From: Myxococcales bacterium | GTDB lineage: Bacteria; Myxococcota_C; UBA6777 | Length of the DNA stretch: 5,290 bases | Direction: 5' to 3' | NCBI GenBank assembly: GCA_027005175.1 | Contig: JALTMC010000361.1 | Location: 1-5,290 of the forward strand | Shown here: piece by piece, positions 1 through 4,968 of the stretch | Numbering within the stretch: position 1 is the stretch's first letter | How the letters are laid out: every line of letters starts with the position of its first letter | Translations under genes and position numbers: made by a program | The notes under the pieces: generated by a model | The model's database searches: none | Told to the model about the DNA's origin: nothing | What the model saw: the letters and a program-made list of their open reading frames with translations, nothing else

Positions 1-813
1 ACCACAAGACATCACCGAAGTTACCGTGGCTTGGTAGTCTCCAAAATGACGATACCATGCATACAATACCATTGGAACAGTGTGATAGATATACCCGGTA
101 ATACCACGTGATAGCCCCATTGTTCGTGCCAACTCTGCGACTTCTTTGTCTTGGGAGGCATGTTCTTCCAGATGATCCATGCATTGTTGCCAGTCTGTGT
201 CGTCAGGACCGCAGTCACGTAAGAGTTGCAACCAATCGTATAGGGCAGGGCGCTCGGTAAGATTCTCTCGTACGATCCAGGCTGTGAGACGAGCGATAGC
301 AAGTGTGCCTACCCATGCTTTTGGGTCGGTGTGGGTGAGTAAGGTTGAAGTCTTCACATAGTGCGTGAGTTGCTCTGATTGATGTGCGAACATCGCACCC
401 ACTGGAGCGATTCGCATGGCCGGCCCATTGCCAGCAGTGAAGACTCCACTCTTTTTGGGGGAGAATCCGAACCATAATTTAAGGATGGCACGTAGGGTTC
501 CAAACCCGATACCAGCGGGCAATCCTACAAGCCACCAACGCAGAGAACGAGCGAGCCGTCGACCAAAAGCATCTGCGTTGTCTGGGTGTGCGATTAAGCT
601 TTGTGTTACAAAGACTGTGTGGTCTGTATCGTCACTGACCATTCCCCATGGTCCAATCAGTTGGTGACGCCAACCTTTCGGATACCACTTCTTAATTCGC
701 TCAGGTGACAATCCCTCTGTCGGAAGGCCTATTGCATCTCCTACTGCCGTACCCAAGAGAATTCCATTGAGATGCTTGAGGAACTGCTGATGATGAGATG
801 GTAATGATGTCAT
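1..813 (-). CDS. ADP-ribosylglycohydrolase family protein (DraG/ARH-like), 3' end outside the window
   Basis: The minus frame is open from ATG at 813 to the window edge, 271 codons with no stop. Family motifs appear in order: L20-G-T-A-V-G-D-A-I-G-L-P-T-E33 at the N-terminus, the metal-binding S60-D-D-T63, G128-N-G-P-A-M-R134 followed by I-A-P-V-G, and T160-H-T-D-P164 leading into a helix ending G-T-L-A-I-A-R. Known members hold two divalent metals between the early S/T-D-D and a late GDTDT motif, and remove ADP-ribose from proteins or small molecules. The visible frame ends ...S-V-M-S-C-G, exactly where GDTDT would follow, so about 20-60 residues are missing. It is probably cytoplasmic, since no signal peptide is seen. 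The start is the first ATG, 12 nt after a purine-rich AAGAAGG. Family assignment is strong; the substrate (Arg, Ser, or nucleic-acid ADP-ribose) is unknown, and no ADP-ribosyltransferase is visible nearby. Confidence 0.88.
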   Translation of the reverse strand, partial: MTSLPSHHQQFLKHLNGILLGTAVGDAIGLPTEGLSPERIKKWYPKGWRHQLIGPWGMVSDDTDHTVFVTQSLIAHPDNADAFGRRLARSLRWWLVGLPAGIGFGTLRAILKLWFGFSPKKSGVFTAGNGPAMRIAPVGAMFAHQSEQLTHYVKTSTLLTHTDPKAWVGTLAIARLTAWIVRENLTERPALYDWLQLLRDCGPDDTDWQQCMDHLEEHASQDKEVAELARTMGLSRGITGYIYHTVPMVLYAWYRHFGDYQATVTSVMSCG

Positions 814-960
814 TTTTCTTTTTTTCAACCTTCTTGGTTTTCTCGAAGATGGTAAGGAATGATAGGAAGGGTATACACGGTCTCAGAAATATCGTAGCAT
901 CCTACTATCGGAGCGCAAAGTATATGTCACTATATACGGTAGTAACCGCATGTTTTTGAG
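814..960. promoter_or_regulatory. Divergent intergenic region between the glycohydrolase and methyltransferase genes
   Basis: This 147-bp spacer must hold promoters for both divergent genes. On the minus strand, TTGCGC followed 16 nt later by TACGAT (around 892-920) is a weak -35/-10 candidate for the glycohydrolase. On the plus strand, TA-rich hexamers at 921-936 could act as a -10, but I see no convincing -35. An 18-bp dyad sits at 920-937 and is listed separately. A small palindrome GTAG-N4-CTAC lies near 892-905. No small ORF is convincing here. Confidence 0.4.
920..937. repeat. 18-bp dyad GTATAT-N6-ATATAC, candidate operator
   Basis: GTATAT at 920-925 and ATATAC at 932-937 are perfect inverted half-sites around a 6-bp centre. 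The dyad lies 23 bp before the methyltransferase ATG and contains the only TA-rich -10-like hexamers on the plus strand, so a bound dimer would block that promoter. The AT-rich half-sites could also arise by chance. No cognate regulator is visible next to it. Confidence 0.35.
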
Positions 961-2205
961 ATGTCTCAGATCGGAACGGGTGACAGCCAAACAACAAATG
1001 ATGTCGGATTTGAGTGTGATGGTTCGTTCCATGTCGAAGGAGGGAAACACATTTTGGCATTGCAGGAAATACATTGTTCTCACCGTCCACCTTGCCCGGG
1101 TTGTCCTCGTTGGGGAGAGGCTGGTGTGTCCGAAGAGGTCCACCAAAAGCTCTCTCTCTTACGCGAACAGGCCGGTCTCTCCGGACCATTGCAGGTTGTA
1201 GAGGGTGAGATCTCTGGGTATCGTCATCGTTCGCGTTTGGCTGTGCGTGGGCGAATTCATTCACCCAAGATAGGTATCTTTGCACAAGGCTCTCATCAGA
1301 TTGTGGATATCCCCCGGTGTCATGTACATCATCCTTTGATCAACAAGGTTGTGGCGGCAGTTAAACGTGGGATTCGTCAATGCAAACTTCAACCCTATAT
1401 TGAAAAGTCACATCGCGGTTGGTTGCGCTATCTGCAAGTGGTGGTAGAGCGCAGCTCCCAATCTGCCCAGATCGTTCTCGTGGGCAACAGTGATTCTGCT
1501 GAGCCTTTCGAGCCTCTGGCCCGCTATCTTTGGGAACAAAAAGACTTGCCTGTTCATAGCATTTGGTGGAATGGAAACACAGCACAACACAACGCGATCC
1601 TTGGGTCATTATGGGATCGATTGTACGGAACTGAGGCGGTGTGTGAGTTGATTGGAGGTGTGTCTGTTTTTTTTCCACCGGGAGCCTTTGGTCAAGCCAA
1701 CCTTGCTTTGGCCGACGAGATGGTCTCTCTCGTTGCCGAGTGGATCCCCGAGCAGGCACATATAGCGGAGTTTTATGCTGGATGCGGCTCCTTTGGCCTG
1801 GGACTTTTGAACAGAGGTGCTTCTGTTTGCTTTAATGAAGTTGCACCCGGTGGTTTGGCTGGTTTGCGGTTGGGGCTGGCCGGTCTCTCTGAAGAAGTAC
1901 AGAGCCGGGCTCACCTTTATGAAGGACCCGCAGGTGATTATGCCTCTCTTGTACCAGCCTGTGATGTTGTGTTGGTGGATCCTCCTCGAAAAGGTCTCGA
2001 CGCAGCATTGCTACAATCTATTTTAGAGACACCTCCACAACGATTGATCTATGTGAGTTGTGGCCTTGACTCTCTGTGGAGAGAGACGCAACAGATCCTG
2101 GAGAGTGGAAGTATGAAGCTGCGAGACATCCGAGCTTTTGCTTTGTTCCCCTATACCGAACATGTGGAGACTCTCGCATACTTTGAGTCAGCGTCGCAAC
2201 GTTAG
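961..2205 (+). CDS. 23S rRNA (uracil-5-)-methyltransferase, TrmA/RlmD family, Fe-S type
   Basis: SAM-dependent enzyme that makes 5-methyluridine in RNA. C39-x5-C45-x2-C48 with C120 matches the 4Fe-4S ligand pattern of RlmD/RumA and RlmC. The catalytic half shows F238-P-P-G-A-F-G-Q-A-N247, the SAM loop E270-F-Y-A-G-C-G-S-F-G279, V339-D-P-P-R-K-G345, nucleophile C367 in Y-V-S-C-G-L, and F396-P-x-T-x-H-V-E403 with the catalytic base glutamate. Only 38 residues precede the first cluster cysteine, so the N-terminal TRAM domain of E. coli RlmD is absent. Length is 414 aa. The in-frame TAA at 943-945 and lack of another ATG before C39 fix the start at 961, although no good Shine-Dalgarno precedes it. 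The Fe-S ligands favour an rRNA target over TrmA-type tRNA, but some Fe-S relatives modify tRNA U54, so the site is not assigned. Confidence 0.92.
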   Translation: MSQIGTGDSQTTNDVGFECDGSFHVEGGKHILALQEIHCSHRPPCPGCPRWGEAGVSEEVHQKLSLLREQAGLSGPLQVVEGEISGYRHRSRLAVRGRIHSPKIGIFAQGSHQIVDIPRCHVHHPLINKVVAAVKRGIRQCKLQPYIEKSHRGWLRYLQVVVERSSQSAQIVLVGNSDSAEPFEPLARYLWEQKDLPVHSIWWNGNTAQHNAILGSLWDRLYGTEAVCELIGGVSVFFPPGAFGQANLALADEMVSLVAEWIPEQAHIAEFYAGCGSFGLGLLNRGASVCFNEVAPGGLAGLRLGLAGLSEEVQSRAHLYEGPAGDYASLVPACDVVLVDPPRKGLDAALLQSILETPPQRLIYVSCGLDSLWRETQQILESGSMKLRDIRAFALFPYTEHVETLAYFESASQR

Positions 2206-2206
2206 G

Positions 2207-2362
2207 ATCCGCCCAAAAATAAAGTAGTTGATTTGCGCTTCGATTCGCCGTCCTGGCAAGGCTCTCCGACGAGAGAATAGCTTGCTATTCCGAGGAGGTG
2301 GAACGCAGCTAGGGTGGATGAAGCGGAGATGCAAACTGTATAGGTTCTTTTTGGGCGGGCGC
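2207..2362. other. Rod-shaped inverted-repeat spacer: candidate structured RNA or MITE-like element
   Basis: Two convergent genes end at 2205 and 2363, and the spacer between them is almost wholly self-complementary. CCGCCCAAAAA (2209-2219) pairs perfectly with 2348-2358. Inside it, nested in order, are TTTGC 2232-2236 with 2331-2335, GCTTC 2237-2241 with 2320-2324, ATTCGC 2243-2248 with 2314-2319 (two G-U), CCTGGC 2252-2257 with 2308-2313 (one G-U), CTCC 2264-2267 with 2294-2297, CG 2270-2271 with 2291-2292, and GAATAG 2275-2280 with 2285-2290, capped by a CUUG tetraloop. The result is one 150-nt rod with about 45 pairs by hand count. No simple hairpin plus T-run terminator fits. It could be an ncRNA, a bidirectional 3'-end structure, or a small non-autonomous insertion. 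I recognise no named RNA family, and the strand cannot be decided. Confidence 0.55.
2275..2290 (+). other. Apical hairpin with CUUG tetraloop
   Basis: A perfect 6-bp stem GAATAG/CTATTC closes a CTTG loop. G(CUUG)C is a known unusually stable RNA tetraloop. This is the tip of the long rod and is the only part whose loop sequence argues for a plus-strand transcript; on the minus strand the loop reads CAAG. Confidence 0.5.
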
Positions 2363-3553
2363 TTAGGCCCGACCGCGCAACATGCCATGCCAGTAGAGTC
2401 GTGGAAGTCCGTAGGCTTTGAGAGCATACATACTGTAGCGTTCTTCGGACTGGTCAAAGGGGAAGGTCTCGGCAGGGTTTCCGTCGTAGTCAAACTCAGC
2501 CAGGATTAAGCTGCCATAACCAGTGACCAAGGGACAAGATGTGTAACCATCATAGTGTCCGGTGAGTGGTTTGTCTTCCATGCTTGCCAGTAGGTTTTGT
2601 GCTAAGACCGGAGCTTCTTTACGAATCGCCGCTCCTGTTTTGGAGGTTGGTAAGCTACTGCAGTCGCCAAGAGAAAATACGTTTGGATAACGGATATGTT
2701 GAAGGGTGTGTTTGTCCACATCCACCCAACCTCCTGTCTGTGACGCGAGAGGGCTATCTTTGACAAAGTCGGGGGCACTCATCGGGGGTGTTACATGGAT
2801 CATGTCGTAGCTGAGGGTGACATGCTCATGAGTATCGAGATGCTCAAACACAGCTTCTTTTTTGTCGGGACGAAGCTCGATGAGGTTGTGTCGATACAAG
2901 GCGTTGATGCCTTTGCGAGCCACGACTTTTTCAAGGGCTGTCTTGTATTTGGGGACTCCAAAAATCCCAGCACCAGCGTTTGCAAAGACAACCTCGATAT
3001 CATCGCGAACGCCTGTTTTGCGGAAGTGGTCTTCCGCGAGGTAACAGATCTTTTGAGGGGCACCGGCACATTTGATGGGAGTATTGGGCTGCGTGAAAAT
3101 AGCCTTTCCTTTTCGAAGAACAGAGATATTATCCCAAGTGGAGTTGACGGAGGCATAGGAGTAGTTGCTACAGACTCCATTTTTTCCAAGGCTTTCCTTT
3201 AAGCCGGGGATTGCGCTCCAGTTGAGTTGAATTCCTACCGCGACCACAAGGTAATCGTATGTAATGATATTTTCTTGTGCTGTGGTCACTCGATTTTGTT
3301 CGGGTTCAAAGGCACTTACAGCGTCTTGTACCCATTCGGCTCCACGGGGGATACAATCTTTTTCTTCGCGCTCCGTTTCTTCTCGTGGGAAAACTCCCGC
3401 ACCCACAAGAGTCCAAAGGGGCTGGTAATAGTGTTTGTCTGAGGGTTCTAGTATTCCCAGCTTTAGAGATGGATTGGCTTTGAGTATATGGGCTGCGGCT
3501 GTGATCCCACCACTACCACCACCAATGACTAGGATTTGAAAATGCTTATTCAT
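2363..3553 (-). CDS. sqr: Sulfide:quinone oxidoreductase, type II (mitochondrial SQOR-like)
   Basis: Flavoprotein oxidising sulfide to persulfide or polysulfide and passing electrons to membrane quinone. The 396-aa protein has the FAD-binding G11-G-G-S-G-G16 after a beta strand, V103-V-A-V-G107, a redox cysteine C162 in K-C-A-G-A-P-Q-K, the second flavin contact G296-D-C-S-S-L-P-T-S-K-T306, and the second redox cysteine C340 in Y-T-S-C-P-L-V-T-G-Y. C162 and C340 and their surroundings match human SQOR closely from memory, including P-F-D-Q-S-x-E-R near the C-terminus. The last 25 residues are aromatic and basic, as in the membrane-attachment tail of SQRs. There is no signal peptide. GAAGGAG lies 6 nt before ATG 3553. 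It is the second gene of an operon, 20 nt after DUF1641. Type II SQRs serve detoxification as often as energy gain; which applies here is not visible. Confidence 0.93.
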   Translation of the reverse strand: MNKHFQILVIGGGSGGITAAAHILKANPSLKLGILEPSDKHYYQPLWTLVGAGVFPREETEREEKDCIPRGAEWVQDAVSAFEPEQNRVTTAQENIITYDYLVVAVGIQLNWSAIPGLKESLGKNGVCSNYSYASVNSTWDNISVLRKGKAIFTQPNTPIKCAGAPQKICYLAEDHFRKTGVRDDIEVVFANAGAGIFGVPKYKTALEKVVARKGINALYRHNLIELRPDKKEAVFEHLDTHEHVTLSYDMIHVTPPMSAPDFVKDSPLASQTGGWVDVDKHTLQHIRYPNVFSLGDCSSLPTSKTGAAIRKEAPVLAQNLLASMEDKPLTGHYDGYTSCPLVTGYGSLILAEFDYDGNPAETFPFDQSEERYSMYALKAYGLPRLYWHGMLRGRA

Positions 3554-3559
3554 GGAATG

Positions 3560-3566
3560 CTCCTTC
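3560..3566 (-). promoter_or_regulatory. Ribosome binding site of the sulfide:quinone oxidoreductase gene
   Basis: GAAGGAG read on the minus strand sits 6 nt before the ATG, in the short gap after the DUF1641 stop. It supports both the start choice and independent reinitiation within a two-gene transcript. Confidence 0.75.
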
Positions 3567-3573
3567 GAATGGA

Positions 3574-4320
3574 TTATTTGGATAGAGAATGAGAGGAGGA
3601 GGCTTGCCCATTTTGGTTCAAGGCACGTCCCAATTGTTTGGCGACATCAAAGAGATATCCAACTCCACGCTGGACTTCGGAGTCTCCCATTGCCCCAAGA
3701 ACCCCAAACAACCCGACTTTTCTCTCGGGCATCCCTTGGCTTTTTGAGAAGGCTTGGCCCAGCATCTGTATCCCCTTGAATAATTCAGGGCTGAGGGCGT
3801 CGGAAGTCAGCAACTCGTCAAACTCTTTTGACTCACTCAAAATCGCCGTTTTTTGGAATCCTTGGGCAAGTTTGAAAAAGAAACTCTCCAGATCCACACC
3901 TGCTTCTTTGGCGCGAGAATAAAACTCATCAAAGCTATCCATAAACAAGGCAAAGAGCTGTGGACCTTGTTCTAAGAAGTCAGCAAAGTGTTCCATTGGC
4001 CCGATCTTCGAGGTGATCTGGGTGAGCACTTTCGACACCTCTGGTCTGGACACTACCTCTAACAAACTCAAAAGATTCTGGACTCTAGCTTCGAGATATA
4101 TTCCCGAATTGCCCGCATTTCGGAAGATCTCATCGACCGTGTCTGTCAACAGTGCGGCCATTCCTGGTCCCTGTTGGATTGCGACTTGAACCGAGTCTAA
4201 GGATTGTTCCAAGATGTCCAGCCTGTCCAACAAACGATCGAGCTTGTCGAGAGTTTCAGGCTCATTCAGACGCTGTTGCAACTTCTCTCCTGACTCTGAA
4301 TGAAATACACCATTCTGCAT
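3574..4320 (-). CDS. DUF1641 domain protein, partner of the sulfide:quinone oxidoreductase
   Basis: A 248-aa soluble helical protein with no signal peptide or membrane segment. The C-terminal stretch at about residues 200-236 (K-V-G-L-F-G-V-L ... D-S-E-V-Q-R-G-V-G-Y-L-F-D-V-A-K-Q-L-G) is the DUF1641 signature. Residues 20-50 are leucine-rich with heptad-like spacing (L-D-K-L-D-R-L-L-D-R-L), suggesting a coiled coil, and the middle is a run of amphipathic helices. The extreme C-terminus is serine- and glutamine-rich and probably disordered. DUF1641 genes are known to occur beside SQR-like and formate-dehydrogenase-like genes, but no biochemical role is established. Here it is the promoter-proximal gene, 20 nt before SQR. 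A structural or assembly role for the flavoprotein is inference. The start at 4320 follows GGAGG with suitable spacing. Confidence 0.82.
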   Translation of the reverse strand: MQNGVFHSESGEKLQQRLNEPETLDKLDRLLDRLDILEQSLDSVQVAIQQGPGMAALLTDTVDEIFRNAGNSGIYLEARVQNLLSLLEVVSRPEVSKVLTQITSKIGPMEHFADFLEQGPQLFALFMDSFDEFYSRAKEAGVDLESFFFKLAQGFQKTAILSESKEFDELLTSDALSPELFKGIQMLGQAFSKSQGMPERKVGLFGVLGAMGDSEVQRGVGYLFDVAKQLGRALNQNGQASSSHSLSK

Positions 4321-4325
4321 AAAAG

Positions 4326-4330
4326 CCTCC
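4326..4330 (-). promoter_or_regulatory. Ribosome binding site of the DUF1641 gene
   Basis: GGAGG on the minus strand lies 5 nt before the ATG at 4320, confirming this start for the first gene of the operon. Confidence 0.7.
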
Positions 4331-4349
4331 GTGGGTTGTGAGGGAGGGA

Positions 4350-4364
4350 GTAGGTTTGTTTTAC
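4350..4364 (+). repeat. 15-bp motif copy 1 (GTAGGTTTGTTTTAC)
   Basis: This copy differs from the second at one base and lies 30 bp upstream of the DUF1641 ATG, inside the predicted leader. The motif has partial dyad ends, GTA...TAC, in keeping with an operator. Bound protein here would act as a roadblock or cover the start of the operon. Confidence 0.4.
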
Positions 4365-4383
4365 ACCTTTTGAAAAACAGGAG

Positions 4384-4411
4384 GCTATCACCACCAAAGA
4401 GGGATGGTCAA
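4384..4411 (-). promoter_or_regulatory. Candidate promoter for the DUF1641-SQR operon
   Basis: On the minus strand TTGACC (4411-4406) is followed after 16 nt by GATAGC (4389-4384). The -35 matches consensus at 5 of 6 positions; the -10 is poor at 3 of 6. It would give a leader of roughly 55-60 nt containing the first copy of the 15-bp motif. The weak -10 could mean an activated promoter or a wrong call. Confidence 0.35.
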
Positions 4412-4497
4412 GGATTTATTCCAAGATTCGTGGTTTCACAAGAGGGATAGAAACAAGGAGCTGTGATGGTGAAAGTCGTACCGAATGTGCAAAAAAA

Positions 4498-4526
4498 TTG
4501 ACTCTCTGTGAGCCTGCCTATTTACT
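4498..4526 (+). promoter_or_regulatory. Candidate sigma70 promoter for the HTH gene
   Basis: TTGACT (4498-4503, 5 of 6 consensus) and TTTACT (4521-4526, 4 of 6) are separated by an ideal 17 bp, with a seven-A run just upstream resembling an UP element. The start would fall near 4533, giving a leader of about 115 nt. Confidence 0.5.
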
Positions 4527-4533
4527 GGTAGCG

Positions 4534-4555
4534 GGAGCACCTTTTCAGGTGGTCC
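4534..4555 (+). other. Leader hairpin upstream of the HTH gene
   Basis: CACCT (4538-4542) and AGGTG (4547-4551) pair around a TTTC loop, and after one mismatch GGA pairs with TCC. It begins at about the predicted transcription start, so it may protect the 5' end of the mRNA. No T-run follows, so it is not a terminator. Confidence 0.35.
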
Positions 4556-4582
4556 ATCTACTTTGAACTCCTTGGGAACTGG

Positions 4583-4597
4583 GTAAGTTTGTTTTAC
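4583..4597 (+). repeat. 15-bp motif copy 2 (GTAAGTTTGTTTTAC)
   Basis: This second copy matches copy 1 at 14 of 15 positions, in the same orientation, and ends 50 bp before the HTH start. Its ends form GTAA-N7-TTAC. One copy near each divergent gene is the layout expected of a local autoregulator, but with only two copies chance cannot be excluded. Confidence 0.4.
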
Positions 4598-4615
4598 TTG
4601 TCTGATTTCTGTGGC

Positions 4616-4631
4616 TTGTTACTTTCAACAA
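4616..4631. repeat. 16-bp dyad TTGTT-N6-AACAA just before the HTH gene
   Basis: Perfect 5-bp half-sites flank ACTTTC, and the dyad ends 16 nt before the ATG. It occupies the place where a Shine-Dalgarno would normally stand; none is visible. It may be an operator or a weak mRNA stem. Confidence 0.35.
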
Positions 4632-4647
4632 TACAGTCGGCAAATTC

Positions 4648-4968
4648 ATGAAGAAAGAACAAAGAGCAGTTGGTGAACTGGCAGCGAAGCTTCGAAGGGC
4701 CAAAGGTTGGTCTGAGGGGCAGTTGTCCAGTGAGATCATGATGAATTATGGTGATTCCATCGCACCCAAAACGATACGAGCCTTGGAAGCAGGGGGGCAT
4801 GGTACGTTGCGATTGGTGACGTTGGTCTTTGGAGCACTGCGGAACCTTCGCAAAGAGCAACTCAGTGATTACTTTCTTGAAATGTTAGGGTATATGACCG
4901 ATGATCAACCGATCAAGAACTGTCAAAGCACCAGTGCCACCGCTCCTCGAGCCGCTGCCGAACTTTAA
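4648..4968 (+). CDS. Small XRE-like helix-turn-helix protein
   Basis: A 106-aa protein. Residues about 6-62 fit a divergent lambda-Cro/XRE fold: a first helix V-G-E-L-A-A-K-L-R-R-A-K-G-W-S, a second helix around E-G-Q-L-S-S-E-I, then after a loop longer than usual (M-M-N-Y-G-D-S) the recognition helix I-A-P-K-T-I-R-A-L-E-A-G, then a hydrophobic helix L-V-T-L-V-F-G-A-L. Residues 63-82 are helical, and the last 20 or so (alanine, serine, threonine) look unstructured. The start is the only ATG after the in-frame TGA at 4603-4605, but no Shine-Dalgarno precedes it. The gene is divergent from the DUF1641-SQR operon and may regulate it. Its end overlaps another reading frame by 68 nt; the HTH part may be only the N-terminal domain of a longer frameshifted protein. 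Confidence 0.7.
   Translation: MKKEQRAVGELAAKLRRAKGWSEGQLSSEIMMNYGDSIAPKTIRALEAGGHGTLRLVTLVFGALRNLRKEQLSDYFLEMLGYMTDDQPIKNCQSTSATAPRAAAEL

Larger units (their letters stand above)
4321..4647. promoter_or_regulatory. Divergent regulatory region between the DUF1641-SQR operon and the HTH gene
   Basis: This 327-bp spacer has no convincing ORF. It holds a promoter candidate for each direction, two direct copies of a 15-bp motif, one leader hairpin and one dyad, each listed separately. A purine-rich stretch GAGGGAGGGAG near 4340-4350 and a poly-A run at 4491-4497 just before the plus-strand -35 complete the content. Confidence 0.55.

Noticed and set aside
300-360. Apparent frameshift within the glycohydrolase near the T-H-T-D-P motif
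   Set aside because: Careful re-reading of the reverse complement gives one uninterrupted frame through the motif; the apparent shift was a reading error.
21-475. Minus-strand frames at 21-302 and 215-475
   Set aside because: They lie in another frame of the glycohydrolase, whose own frame carries all the family motifs.
905-1285. Minus-strand 126-codon frame over the start of the methyltransferase
   Set aside because: It is antisense to a well-supported gene, has no recognisable motif and a composition typical of a shadow frame.
1361-1759. Minus-strand 132-codon frame inside the methyltransferase
   Set aside because: It is fully antisense to conserved catalytic sequence and has no family features.
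2300-2320. Resemblance to the SRP RNA 3' side (GGAA, GCAG, GATGA)
   Set aside because: The opposite strand lacks the conserved SRP partner sequence and the loop is about 45 nt too long, so it is not the SRP domain.
2356-2371. GC stem CGGGC/GCCCG around the SQR stop codon as a terminator
   Set aside because: No T-run follows on either strand, so it does not fit a Rho-independent terminator.
2228-2509. Plus-strand 93-codon frame spanning the rod spacer into the SQR 3' end
   Set aside because: Half is antisense to SQR and the rest is the paired spacer; the protein has no recognisable feature.
2795-3202. Plus-strand 135-codon frame inside the sulfide:quinone oxidoreductase
   Set aside because: It is antisense to conserved SQR sequence, including the redox cysteine region; no ribosome binding site or domain.
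4545-4860. Minus-strand frames opposite the HTH gene
   Set aside because: They are antisense to the HTH fold and cross the regulatory spacer without start signals or motifs.
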